Shown: positions 44,393-52,455 of the stretch, piece by piece
How positions within the stretch are numbered: position 1 is the first letter of the stretch
Layout: every line of letters starts with the position of its first letter
NCBI GenBank assembly: GCA_008682415.1
Contig: VANK01000001.1
Location: 310,001-374,000, forward strand
DNA: 64,000 nucleotides
Source: Acidobacteria bacterium AB60
Lineage (GTDB): Bacteria; Acidobacteriota; Terriglobia; Terriglobales; Acidobacteriaceae
Direction: 5' to 3'
Translations under genes and position numbers: made by a program
Notes under the pieces: model-generated
Seen by the model: the letters and a program-made list of their open reading frames with translations, nothing else
What the model was told of the DNA's origin: nothing
Database searches by the model: none

Positions 44393-45538
44393 ATGGCAGA
44401 ATCACGCAAGCTGAGAATGGGTCTGACCGGCGGCGGCCCCGGCGCCTTCATTGGACCCGTGCACCGCATCGCCGCGGAACTGGACGGACGCATCGAGCTG
44501 GTTGCTGGCGCGTTCTCCTCCTCTCCCGAAAGATCGAAACAGGCGGCCGCCTCCTACCGCATCGACCCCGCCCGCGCTTACGGCAGCTACACCGAGATGT
44601 TTGCAGCTGAGAAGGAGCGCGAGGACGGTATCGACTTCGTTGTCATCGCCACCCCCAACAACACCCACCTCCCCATCGCCAGGGCAGCCATCGAGGCAGG
44701 CATTCCTGTCATGAGTGACAAGCCCGCCACCGCCACCTACGACGAGGCTCTGGAACTGGAGAAGATCGTCGTGGCTGCCGGTCTGCCCTACGGTCTCACC
44801 CACACTTACGCCGGCTACGCGCTCGTTCGCGACGCCCGCGCCATCTGCGCCAGCGGGGAACTCGGCAACATCCGCAAGGTCGTCATCGAGTACCTGCAGG
44901 GATGGCTCAGCGCGCCCATCGAGCAGACCGGCCAGAAACAGGCCGGCTGGCGCGTCGATCCCGCCCTCAGCGGCCCCGGCGGCTGCATCGGCGACATCGG
45001 CACCCACGCCTTCCACCTCGTCGAGTACGTCACCGGTCTCGACATCACCGCACTCCAGGCCAAGCTGCGCTCCGTCGTTCCCGGCCGCCGTGTGGACGAC
45101 GACTGCACCGCGCTCTTCAAGCTGAACAATAGCGCCGAGGGCGTGATTGTGGCCTCGCAGATCGCCGCCGGCGAAGGCAACGGCGTCCGCCTCCGCATCT
45201 ACGGCGAAAACGCCAGCATCCACTGGGAGCAGGAGAACCCCAACATCCTGCGCATCCGCCGCAGCAGTGGTCCCGACGAGACTCGCCACGCCGGCGCTGC
45301 CTACCTGAGCGGCGCGGCCCGCGCCGTCACCCGCCTCCCCGGCGGCCACCCCGAGGGCTACCTCGAAGCCTTCGCCGTCCTCTACCGCGAGTTCGCCGAT
45401 GCACTCGAAGCCTGGCGCGCCGACCGTGCCGAAACCCTGCCGGACACGCTCCCCGGCATCCGCGCCGGCGTCCGCGGCATGCGCTTCATCGAGCGCGCCA
45501 TCGAGAGCAACAAGACCGGCCAATGGGTCGACTTTTAA
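44393..45538 (+). CDS. Gfo/Idh/MocA-family NAD(P)-dependent oxidoreductase
   Basis: 381-residue oxidoreductase. An N-terminal Rossmann domain (LTGGGPGAFIGPVHR) is followed by the D-F-V-V-I-A-T-P-N-N-T-H and SDKPAT segments (catalytic Lys) and the C-terminal alpha/beta dimerisation domain containing GGCIGDIGTHAFHL. ATG 44393 leaves 22 bases after the MFS gene. The family oxidises or reduces a hydroxyl of sugars, inositols or sugar acids. With the TIM-barrel isomerase that follows it may process an odd sugar from plant polymers; the substrate cannot be stated. This pair is frequent in acidobacterial and planctomycetal catabolic operons. Confidence 0.82.
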   Translation: MAESRKLRMGLTGGGPGAFIGPVHRIAAELDGRIELVAGAFSSSPERSKQAAASYRIDPARAYGSYTEMFAAEKEREDGIDFVVIATPNNTHLPIARAAIEAGIPVMSDKPATATYDEALELEKIVVAAGLPYGLTHTYAGYALVRDARAICASGELGNIRKVVIEYLQGWLSAPIEQTGQKQAGWRVDPALSGPGGCIGDIGTHAFHLVEYVTGLDITALQAKLRSVVPGRRVDDDCTALFKLNNSAEGVIVASQIAAGEGNGVRLRIYGENASIHWEQENPNILRIRRSSGPDETRHAGAAYLSGAARAVTRLPGGHPEGYLEAFAVLYREFADALEAWRADRAETLPDTLPGIRAGVRGMRFIERAIESNKTGQWVDF

Positions 45539-45540
45539 GA

Positions 45541-45603
45541 GCGGAGCTAGCGGGGTTCGCGGAGCCAGTAGTCTCGTGGCCTGACGAACTCCGCTAACTC
45601 CGC
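45541..45603. repeat. Inverted repeat inside the uronate operon
   Basis: Arms GCGGAGCTAGCGGGGTTCG (45541-45559) and CGAACTCCGCTAACTCCGC (45585-45603) pair over 19 positions with two mismatches (G.T in RNA) around a 25-base loop. It starts two bases after the oxidoreductase stop and ends 41 bases before the isomerase start, with no T-tract. It may stabilise the upstream transcript or damp expression of the last gene. Confidence 0.6.
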
Positions 45604-45644
45604 CAGCAACGCTAACACCGCTCTCACGCAGGAGATTCAAAATC

Positions 45645-46694
45645 ATGAAGACCATCAAAGGGCCGGGAATCTTCCTGGCGCAATTCGCCGGAGACACGGC
45701 GCCATTCAACACCCTCGCGGGCATGGCGGGCTGGGCCAAATCGCTCGGATTCGTTGGGATCCAGATCCCCTCCTGGGACGCGCGCCTCTTCGACCTCAAG
45801 GCCGCCGCCGAGAGCCAGGCCTACTGCGACGAGATCCTCGGCACCGTCCGTTCCGCCGGCCTCGAGCTCACGGAGCTCTCCACCCACCTCCAAGGCCAGC
45901 TCGTGGCCAGCCATCCCGCCTACGATCCGCTCCTCGAAGGCTTCGCCCCCGCCGGCCTCGATCCGCAGGCGCGACAGCAGTGGGCCGTGCAGCAGCTCCA
46001 CTGGGCCGCCCGCGCCAGCCGCAACCTCGGCCTCACCGCGCATGCCACCTTCTCCGGTGCATTGGCGTGGCCATTCTTCTATCCCTGGCCTCAGCGCCCC
46101 GCCGGGCTGGTCGACGAGACCTTCAAGGAACTCGCCCGCCGCTGGCTGCCCATCCTCAATGCCTTCGACGAGAACGGCGTCGACGCCTGCTTCGAACTGC
46201 ATCCCGGCGAAGACCTGCACGACGGCGCCACCTTCGAGCGCTTCCTCGAAGCGGTCGACAACCATCCCCGCGCCAACATCCTCTACGACCCCAGCCACAT
46301 GGTCCTGCAGCAGCTCGACTACCTCGCCTTCCTCGACCTCTACCACGAGCGCGTCCGCGCCTTCCACGTCAAAGACGCCGAGTTCCGTCCCAACGGACGC
46401 GCCGGCGTCTATGGCGGCTACCAGGGCTGGGTCGACCGCCCCGGCCGCTTCCGCTCGCTCGGTGACGGACAGGTCGACTTCAAGGCCATCTTCTCCAAGA
46501 TGGCGCAGTATGACTACCCAGGCTGGGCAGTGTTGGAGTGGGAATGCTGCCTGAAACACCCCGAGGCCGGCGCGGCCGAAGGGGCCCCCTTCATCAAGGA
46601 GCACATCATCCGCGTCACCGAAAAGGCCTTCGACGACTTCGCCGGCGCCGGCTCCGACGCCGCACGCAACCGCAGGATCCTGGGGCTGGGGTGA
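45645..46694 (+). CDS. Sugar phosphate isomerase/epimerase-like TIM-barrel protein
   Basis: 349-residue xylose isomerase-like TIM barrel. Metal-site residues are visible: Glu in CFELHPGED, Asp/His in LYDPSHMVLQQ, HVKDAEF and Glu in VLEWEC. The long central part has PFFYPWPQRPAGLV, which I associate with a group found with Gfo/Idh/MocA genes. A good GGAG site lies ahead of ATG 45645. It is the last gene of the uronate operon. Likely reaction: aldose-ketose isomerisation or epimerisation of a keto sugar made by the neighbouring oxidoreductase. The exact substrate is unknown. Confidence 0.8.
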   Translation: MKTIKGPGIFLAQFAGDTAPFNTLAGMAGWAKSLGFVGIQIPSWDARLFDLKAAAESQAYCDEILGTVRSAGLELTELSTHLQGQLVASHPAYDPLLEGFAPAGLDPQARQQWAVQQLHWAARASRNLGLTAHATFSGALAWPFFYPWPQRPAGLVDETFKELARRWLPILNAFDENGVDACFELHPGEDLHDGATFERFLEAVDNHPRANILYDPSHMVLQQLDYLAFLDLYHERVRAFHVKDAEFRPNGRAGVYGGYQGWVDRPGRFRSLGDGQVDFKAIFSKMAQYDYPGWAVLEWECCLKHPEAGAAEGAPFIKEHIIRVTEKAFDDFAGAGSDAARNRRILGLG

Positions 46695-46789
46695 GTCGAA
46701 TGTGCACCAGCCCCGGAGTTTCCCGTCGGCTGGTGCCCACTCCCCGACCTGTTCAGTGCAAGCCGATCACCTGCGAATAGCCTTATCGA

Positions 46790-46834
46790 GGCCAGCCCCT
46801 CCCCCGAATCTCCGTCGGGCAAAAAAGGCTGGCC
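46790..46834. terminator. Inverted repeat between convergent genes
   Basis: Perfect 8-base arms GGCCAGCC (46790-46797) and GGCTGGCC (46827-46834) around a 29-base loop that holds AAAAAA. It sits between the convergent ends of the isomerase gene and the NTF2-like gene, the usual place for a two-way terminator. No T-tract follows, so this is a moderate call. Confidence 0.4.
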
Positions 46835-46843
46835 GATACCTCG

Positions 46844-47320
46844 TTACATGCCCTTGCTTGCTGCCGACGGATAGCCGGCCCCGCCGAAATAACACTCAAG
46901 AGCCTCCAACTTCCCGTCGCTGATTCGGAGATACTCCACGTTTCGGAACGACTTACCGTTCGTCGTCTGGCAAAGATATTTCACAAAAGCCTCGTTGCCA
47001 TTGGTCATCACCCGCTCCAGATCCGAACGCGCAATCAGTTTGGCCTGTGTGTCCCAGCATTGCGTTTTGAACGTGCTTCTGCTGATGTGGTCGTCACCGG
47101 CCGCGCTCGAAAATGTGAAATTCTCGGCCATCATGCCCTCGAATCCAGCCTCGTCTTTTTCCACCCACGCCTTGTACCACCTCCGGACGATGTCTTCGAC
47201 CGCCCCCGCTGGACCATTCTCTGCACGCGCGCTCGCCGCCGTCAGCAGTCCCGCCGCTCCAACCAGTGCGCAAGCTCCGCCCTCAAGCGCCTTCCGCCGC
47301 GATATCCCGTTTCCTTTCAT
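46844..47320 (-). CDS. Tat-exported SnoaL/NTF2-like protein
   Basis: 158-residue protein with a twin-arginine signal (SRRKALEGGACALVGAAGLLTAASARA) and an NTF2/SnoaL-like fold (about 45-155; VRRWYKAWVEKDEAGFEGMMAENFTFSS). ATG 47320 has a GAGGA site six bases away; an ATG at 47338 is possible. The family includes cyclases, steroid isomerases and stress proteins; no catalytic Asp/His set stands out, so function is open. It lies downstream of a palindrome at 47430-47447 that probably binds the TetR regulator encoded next upstream on this strand. Confidence 0.75.
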   Translation of the reverse strand: MKGNGISRRKALEGGACALVGAAGLLTAASARAENGPAGAVEDIVRRWYKAWVEKDEAGFEGMMAENFTFSSAAGDDHISRSTFKTQCWDTQAKLIARSDLERVMTNGNEAFVKYLCQTTNGKSFRNVEYLRISDGKLEALECYFGGAGYPSAASKGM

Positions 47321-47429
47321 CTCAATCCTCCTGTTCAAGGTTCTTGGGGTTGGTGGCCTCTGGGGCCGTTCTCAGTGCGTACAAGATCGCCGCACCTGCG
47401 TCCTGCCCATATAGTTGTTTCCGTTATGT

Positions 47430-47447
47430 ACAGACCGGTTGGTATGT
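47430..47447. promoter_or_regulatory. Palindromic TetR-type operator upstream of the NTF2-like gene
   Basis: ACAGACCGGTTGGTATGT fits the inverted repeat ACA-N-ACC-N4-GGT-N-TGT with all twelve half-site bases paired. It lies 110 bases before the NTF2-like start and just after the tetR stop. TetR family operators of this size and symmetry are common. A related copy is at 48142-48159. Confidence 0.6.
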
Positions 47448-47473
47448 TAGTGATTCAGGGCGATCAGGCCCTC

Positions 47474-48145
47474 TTAGCTCCGCTTCCGCTTGGCCGGAGG
47501 CCGCAACGACCGCAGCCATTCCACAATGTTTCTGATTCCCTCTTTCATCACGTTCGCATCCTGGGCATTCTTGGCAAGCGCTCCGTAGCCTTCCACCATG
47601 GCTATCAACAATCCTGCTGCTTGCGCGGGTTCGAGGTCGCGGCGCACCTTTCCCTGAGTCTGACCATGCCGCAGGGCGACGGCGACTCCATCCTGCCAGT
47701 CTCGGAAGATCGCCGCCAGCCGCTGGCGAAACCCCGCATTCAGAGGAGACATCTCCTGCGCAAGATTGATCAGCGGACAGCCGCCCCGCACGGCCTCGGG
47801 CTGCACGGATAACCCCTCCACGGTGCGGATTAAGACGCCGATCGGGTCTTCGCAGTCCTCGAGAGGACGCAGCCACTGAGCGCGATTGTCGGGGCCGATG
47901 ATCTCTTCAACGATGGCGTACCCTAAGGCTTCTTTGCTGGCGAAGTGATGGTACAACGCACCCTTCGTGACACCCGCGGCCGCCAGAATCGCGTCCAGGC
48001 CGGCACTCTGGAAGCCCGATCTGTATATTTCCCGAAACGCTGCTTGCAACAAGTGCTCCCGGGTCCGCTCCGGATCCCGCAGTGCGCCACCGCTGCGCCT
48101 CGGCCTCTTCTTGCCCACCAGCAGATCAAGGGTTCCCGGTAACAT
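47474..48145 (-). CDS. TetR/AcrR family transcriptional regulator
   Basis: 223-residue regulator. The HTH lies at about 28-75: RTREHLLQAAFREIYRSGFQSAGLDAILAAAGVTKGALYHHFASKEAL, with the standard recognition-helix ending. The C-terminal ligand domain has a Cys in VRGGCPLINLAQE, often seen in TetR proteins that sense electrophiles. The ATG at 48145 overlaps a palindrome related to the operator at 47430; GTG 48118 (residue 10) would place that operator fully upstream. It is transcribed toward the NTF2-like gene. It probably represses itself and that gene. Inducer unknown. Confidence 0.85.
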   Translation of the reverse strand: MLPGTLDLLVGKKRPRRSGGALRDPERTREHLLQAAFREIYRSGFQSAGLDAILAAAGVTKGALYHHFASKEALGYAIVEEIIGPDNRAQWLRPLEDCEDPIGVLIRTVEGLSVQPEAVRGGCPLINLAQEMSPLNAGFRQRLAAIFRDWQDGVAVALRHGQTQGKVRRDLEPAQAAGLLIAMVEGYGALAKNAQDANVMKEGIRNIVEWLRSLRPPAKRKRS

Positions 48146-48159
48146 ACCAGGCAGTATGC
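48142..48159. promoter_or_regulatory. Second TetR-type operator at the tetR start
   Basis: ACATACCAGGCAGTATGC matches the 47430 palindrome in its left half (ACATACC) and most of the right (AGT-A-TGC against GGT-N-TGT). It overlaps the proposed ATG of tetR, consistent with autoregulation or with the later GTG start at 48118. Confidence 0.5.
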
Positions 48160-48333
48160 AACCTGGGGATGTTGATTGTCGAGCCAGATGTGACGAGGCT
48201 GCAGGAACTCTACCGTCCCCGCGCTGTCCCGGGAGCCTCGGGCTGGAGCTGGCGCGCCATCCTCACACCGCGACGCATTCCAAGCGCCCCGGCTATCCAT
48301 CCCCGCCGCAAGAGAAAGTGACGAACGGGCCTT

Positions 48334-48406
48334 CCCATAGTCAGTCGAGTGGAGTAGAATGACCTCCCATAGGCATTCGAGTGGTATCTCCCATAGCCAC
48401 TCGAAT
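48334..48406 (+). promoter_or_regulatory. Three direct repeats and an inverted repeat upstream of padR
   Basis: A 17-base unit CCCATAG-N-CA-N-TCGA-R-T occurs at 48334-48350, 48366-48382 and 48390-48406. The last two also form a perfect 10-base inverted repeat, ATTCGAGTGG (48375-48384) and CCACTCGAAT (48397-48406). They sit 80-150 bases before padR and are the likely PadR operator. The surrounding gap (48160-48486) holds no other gene I can support. Confidence 0.6.
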
Positions 48407-48486
48407 CGAACCGCCTCACCCGCCGGTCTTGCGGCGGGGACCCGATCGAGCCAAGGCGCGCCTTCACAGGAAGGGACAGGCAAGGA

Positions 48487-48837
48487 ATGGCGATGAATCG
48501 ACCACCAGACGCAGGCGAGATTCTGCAGGGGACGCTGGATCTGCTGATCTTGCGCACCCTGATCCGAGGGCCGGCGCATGGGTACACCATCGCCCACTCC
48601 ATTGAACAGACCTCAGAGAAGGCCCTCGAGGTCGAACAGGGGTCGCTCTATCCGGCGCTGCACCGGCTGGAAGACCGCGGGCTGGTCGCCTCGGAGTGGG
48701 GCGTGAGCGAGAACAACCGCCGGGCCAAGTTTTACCGGCTGACACCGAACGGAAAGAAGGAACTGGCGGCGGCGACGAATCGCTGGCGGCGGATGACGCG
48801 GGCCATTGCACTCATTCTGGGCGAATCCAACGGGTGA
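48487..48837 (+). CDS. PadR family transcriptional regulator (acidobacterial type)
   Basis: 116-residue winged-helix protein of the PadR group: LQGTLDLLILRTLIRGPAHGYTIAHSIEQTSEKALEVEQGSLYPALHRLEDRGLVASEW is a near-textbook N-terminal wHTH, with a short C-terminal helix. It is of the acidobacterial subgroup that is normally encoded directly before an ADOP permease, as here (13-base gap). ATG 48487 is used; ATG 48493 is also in frame. It likely represses the permease gene through the repeats at 48334-48406. Ligand unknown. Confidence 0.92.
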   Translation: MAMNRPPDAGEILQGTLDLLILRTLIRGPAHGYTIAHSIEQTSEKALEVEQGSLYPALHRLEDRGLVASEWGVSENNRRAKFYRLTPNGKKELAAATNRWRRMTRAIALILGESNG

Positions 48838-48850
48838 GCAGGAGGTTGGC

Positions 48851-51511
48851 ATGGGCATGGATCGTTTTCGGCATCGCTCCGAGAAGGACCGGGATCTGGC
48901 CGAGGAGATGGAGTCGCACCTCGCGCATCAGGTCGACGCAAACCTGGCGCGGGGCCTGACCGAAGAAGAGGCGCGGCGGCATGCTCGTCTGCGGTTCGGA
49001 AACCCGCAGGTAGTGCGGGAGCGGATATGGCGGTACCGCACGCTGCCCGTTGCGGAGGGGGCGTTCCGCGACCTCCGGACGGCTTGGCGTTCGCTGCGCA
49101 ATGCGCCGGGCCTCACCGTCGTCGCCCTTTTGGTTATCGCGCTGGGAATCGGGGTCAACAGCGCCGTCTTCTCCGTGGTCAACACGGTGCTCCTGCAGCC
49201 TCTGCCCTATCCCGATACACAGTCGCTCGTAAAGCTGGTTCTGTTTACCCCGCAACGCCCGCTGGGCGGAGCGAGCGTGCCCGAGTTCAACCTGTGGCGG
49301 CAGCAGACCGCCGTGTTGCGCGAGGTGGCGGGCTATGACACCGGCGGCGCGGGCATGAACCTGACCGGCGGCGATGAGCCGCTGCAGCTGCAGGGCGTGC
49401 ACGTGACGCATGACTACTTTGCGCTGTTCGGGGCGCCGGTGATTGCGGGACGCACCTTCACCGAACAGGAAGACCGGCCCCACGGCGGCAACGTGGTGGT
49501 GCTCAGTTACGGGCTGTGGAAGCGGCGGTTCGGCGGGGATCCGCGCATCGTCGGCCAAACGATCCAGCTGGACAACACGCCCTACACGGTGGTGGGTGTG
49601 ATCGGGCGCAACTTTGTCACCGATACGCCGGCGGACCTGTGGATTCCCTATCAGTTCGACCTGAACACGCGGGATATGGCGCACTACTTCGTGGCGAGCG
49701 CCCGGCTGCAGCCGGGCATCAGCCTGGAGCAGGCGAACGCGCAACTCAAGCTGGCCTCCGACGCGTACCGGCGGATGATGCCCAACGCCATCGGGCCACA
49801 GAACCACTTCGGGGTGATTCCGCTGAAGGAGTGGATGGTGGGCGATACCCGCACGCCGCTGCTGGTGTTGCTGAGCGCGGTGGCTCTGGTGTTGCTCATT
49901 GCCTGCGCGAACGTGGCGAACCTGCTGCTGGCGAAGGCTTCGGGGCGCAAGCGCGAGTTTGCCACGCGCGCGGCGTTGGGGGCAGGACGGTGGCACATCA
50001 TCCGCCAGCTTCTGGCGGAAAGCCTGCTCTTGTCGGTCACGGGCGGGCTGCTGGGCATGGGGTTGGGCTATGCCAGCGTCCGGCTGTTGCTCAGGGTGAA
50101 TGTGGGCGGCCTGCCGCGGCTGGGAGAGGATGGGGCCGCGGTGGCGCTGGACTGGCGGGTGTTGCTGTTCACGCTGACCGCTTCGGTGTTGACTGGAATC
50201 CTGTTTGGACTTTTCCCGGCAGTCAGCGCGTCGCGGCCCAATCTGCTGGCCAGCCTGAATGAGAGCGGAAGCCGCACCGGCACAGGACTGCGCAGCGCAG
50301 GCTTGCGCTCGGTGCTGGTGGTCACCGAGATCGGATTGGCCCTGGTGCTGGTGATCGGGTCCACCCTGCTGATCCGGACATACTTGAAGCTGGAAGGGGT
50401 GGACGCGGGGTTCGACACCCACAACACCGTGACCATGGCGATGTCGATCAGCGGGAGCCGTTTCCAGACGAGCGCCCCGGTAGCGCAGATGATCCGGCAG
50501 GGAACAGAGCGGCTGCGGGCGATTCCCGGAGTCGTGAACGCTGGCGCCGGCAACGGGCTTCCCATGCAGGGCGCCTTTGGGCTGCCCTTCGATATCGTGG
50601 GGCGGCCGAAAGGCAACGACCCGTTCACCGGAGGCGCGGGATATTACTCGGTGTCCCCGACCTTCTTCGATGTCTTTCGTATTCCGCTGGTGCGGGGGCG
50701 GATGTTCTCGGAGCACGATGACGCGTCCGCGCCCGGGGTAATGATCATCAACGAGGCCATGGCCAGGCAGTATTGGCCGAAGGGCGATCCGCTCAAGGAC
50801 CGCGTTCAGAAGGCTCCCGGGGCAGGTCCTGCCTTCGCCGAGGCCCCGCGGCAGGTGATCGGTATCGTGGGCAACACGCGCGACGAGGGGCCGAATCGCG
50901 ATCCCGACCCCACGATGTATATCCCGCTGGCGCAAATGCCGGATGGAGAGACGGCGCTGAACTCGCGGGTGGCCCCGCTCTGGTGGGTCGTCCGCACCCA
51001 GGGAGATCCGCATGCGATGGTTGCAGCCATCACCGCGGGGCTGCGCGAGGCAACCGGCGGTCTCCCCGTGGCGCATGTGCGCACCATGGACGAAATCGAT
51101 CGCCTGGTGATCTCGCAGCAACGGTTCAACATGCTGCTTCTGACGGTGTTCGGCGCATCGGGATTGCTGCTGGCGGCGGCAGGCATCTACGGATTGATGG
51201 CCTTTTCCGTCGAGCAGCGCACCCAGGAGCTGGGCATCCGGATGGCCCTGGGCGCGCAAACCGGTCAGCTTCGCAACATGGTGTTGCGGCAGGGAATGGT
51301 GCTGACCCTCATCGGGGTGGTGCTCGGGCTGGGTGCGGCCTTCTGGCTGACGCGGTTCCTCGCCAGCTTTCTCTTCGACGTCAAGGTCTGGGACCCGCTC
51401 GCGTTTGTGCTGACGCCGCTGCTGCTCGGCGGGGTAGCCCTGGCTGCCACATGGATTCCCGCGTTGCGGGCAACGCGCGTAGATCCCATGACCGCCTTGC
51501 GGTTTGAATAG
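48851..51511 (+). CDS. Acidobacterial duplicated orphan permease (ADOP), FtsX/MacB-like
   Basis: 886-residue permease. An N-terminal cytoplasmic prefix (about 1-70; EEMESHLAHQVDANLARGLTEEEARRHARLRFGN outline) comes before an FtsX module with MacB-like outer domain (about 80-430) and a second one (about 480-880). The TM boundaries are near 85-110, 340-430, 480-505 and 770-870. ATG 48851 follows GCAGGAGG by five bases. No ABC ATPase is beside it, the reason such proteins are called orphan. The ADOP group with its PadR regulator is a hallmark of Acidobacteria. Substrate unknown; it may borrow a shared ATPase such as that at 34719. Confidence 0.92.
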   Translation: MGMDRFRHRSEKDRDLAEEMESHLAHQVDANLARGLTEEEARRHARLRFGNPQVVRERIWRYRTLPVAEGAFRDLRTAWRSLRNAPGLTVVALLVIALGIGVNSAVFSVVNTVLLQPLPYPDTQSLVKLVLFTPQRPLGGASVPEFNLWRQQTAVLREVAGYDTGGAGMNLTGGDEPLQLQGVHVTHDYFALFGAPVIAGRTFTEQEDRPHGGNVVVLSYGLWKRRFGGDPRIVGQTIQLDNTPYTVVGVIGRNFVTDTPADLWIPYQFDLNTRDMAHYFVASARLQPGISLEQANAQLKLASDAYRRMMPNAIGPQNHFGVIPLKEWMVGDTRTPLLVLLSAVALVLLIACANVANLLLAKASGRKREFATRAALGAGRWHIIRQLLAESLLLSVTGGLLGMGLGYASVRLLLRVNVGGLPRLGEDGAAVALDWRVLLFTLTASVLTGILFGLFPAVSASRPNLLASLNESGSRTGTGLRSAGLRSVLVVTEIGLALVLVIGSTLLIRTYLKLEGVDAGFDTHNTVTMAMSISGSRFQTSAPVAQMIRQGTERLRAIPGVVNAGAGNGLPMQGAFGLPFDIVGRPKGNDPFTGGAGYYSVSPTFFDVFRIPLVRGRMFSEHDDASAPGVMIINEAMARQYWPKGDPLKDRVQKAPGAGPAFAEAPRQVIGIVGNTRDEGPNRDPDPTMYIPLAQMPDGETALNSRVAPLWWVVRTQGDPHAMVAAITAGLREATGGLPVAHVRTMDEIDRLVISQQRFNMLLLTVFGASGLLLAAAGIYGLMAFSVEQRTQELGIRMALGAQTGQLRNMVLRQGMVLTLIGVVLGLGAAFWLTRFLASFLFDVKVWDPLAFVLTPLLLGGVALAATWIPALRATRVDPMTALRFE

Positions 51512-51860
51512 GCGATCGGAAGTGGAAATACATGCAGCGGGCAGCTTGCTTCTGACCAATGCCGAAGACGTAGAACTTGCGGCGCCGAAACCAATAAGCC
51601 CCCCGCCCGCAATCACGTCCGTTGGTGATCGATCGCACAGCAGGCCCGCTTCGATCGAGACATACTCGTTTCAGGTTCCGGGAACCAGGGGGAGTTGTGT
51701 CTATGCGCGGTTCGATTGAACATGCGGAGAGGCAGGTACCCCCCCCCCCCACGGATATCCATGGTTTCGCCTTGGCTAATCGCAGGAAGGTAATAGAATC
51801 ATATACTTAAGCCTCAAGACGTTCATCTGAGCTTCGCTTTTGATGGATATCCCTATTGGT
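51512..51860. other. Intergenic stretch with a C12 homopolymer
   Basis: 349 bases with no supportable gene, between convergent adop and lrp. It holds a run of 12 C at 51739-51750 and two copies of the palindrome GGATATCC (about 51753 and 51844). AT-rich patches lie at 51790-51815. Any terminator for adop would be here, but no strong hairpin is seen. Confidence 0.5.
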
Positions 51861-52361
51861 CTAACGGCGCGGGTGCCGCTTCTTCGTCACGCTCACCAGC
51901 TTGCCCATCACGGCAAAGCTGCGGCGCTCAACAGGGGTGGAGAGCACCAGGCTGGTGCTCACCGTTCCATACGGGAGCAGCGCTTCGATGAGGGCTTCCA
52001 GGTCCGCCAGGCCGGTGGTCGTCACCTTGAGCAACAGATCGTCACCGCCAGTGAGGTGGTGGCACTCGCGGACCTCTTCCAGGGTTTGCACGTAGTCGAG
52101 CAGCCGATGGTACTGCTGGCCGTTGCAGCTCATGCGGATGAAGGCGAGAATTTCGAGACCCAGAGCCTCGCGATCAATCGCGATGGTGTAGCCGCACAGG
52201 ATGCCGACTTCTTCCATCTGCCGCATGCGTTCAGCAGTGGCGGTGGCGGAAAGGCCGATGCGGCGGCCGAGCTCGGCAACGCTGAGGCGAGCGTTCGTCT
52301 GGAGCTCATGCAGGAGCTTTCGGCCGTAGCTGTCCATGAGAGCCGTGGAATCCATTGCCAT
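51861..52361 (-). CDS. Lrp/AsnC family transcriptional regulator
   Basis: 166-residue protein with an N-terminal HTH (DSYGRKLLHELQTNARLSVAELGRRIGLSATATAERMRQMEEVGILCGY) and a C-terminal RAM domain (about 75-150; LAFIRMSCNG...VRECHHLTGGDDLLLKV). This is a standard length for the family. It is divergent from hutH, 94 bases away, so it probably regulates histidine breakdown in response to an amino acid. A TATGAT -10-like box lies eight bases before its ATG. The C-terminus is Lys/Arg-rich (KKRHPRR). Confidence 0.9.
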   Translation of the reverse strand: MAMDSTALMDSYGRKLLHELQTNARLSVAELGRRIGLSATATAERMRQMEEVGILCGYTIAIDREALGLEILAFIRMSCNGQQYHRLLDYVQTLEEVRECHHLTGGDDLLLKVTTTGLADLEALIEALLPYGTVSTSLVLSTPVERRSFAVMGKLVSVTKKRHPRR

Positions 52362-52455
52362 AGGCGTTCATCATAGCGGTTTGTAACCATGAACCGCCGG
52401 TGCGGGTGCCGGATCGGCCTGTACGGGCGGGACGGAGCGCGCCTACGATCGCTCC
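52362..52455. promoter_or_regulatory. Divergent lrp/hutH promoter region
   Basis: TACGAT at 52444-52449 is exactly six bases before the hutH ATG and TATGAT (minus strand, 52375-52370) eight bases before the lrp ATG. Neither gene has a Shine-Dalgarno match. Both boxes suggest leaderless or nearly leaderless transcripts. -35 boxes are weak on both sides, fitting activator dependence. Confidence 0.4.

Noticed and set aside
48334..48406. Short CRISPR array
   Set aside because: Units are 17 bases with spacers of 7-15, uneven spacing and no cas genes.
48400..48600. Replication origin at the composition switch
   Set aside because: No dnaA, dnaN, gidA or DnaA-box cluster is visible, and an opposite switch occurs only about 25 kb away.
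48812..51616. 934-codon minus-strand open frame antisense to the ADOP permease
   Set aside because: High GC with G-ending codons opens the opposite frame; the translation is rich in Arg, His and Gln with no fold, and the + strand gene is a clear family member.
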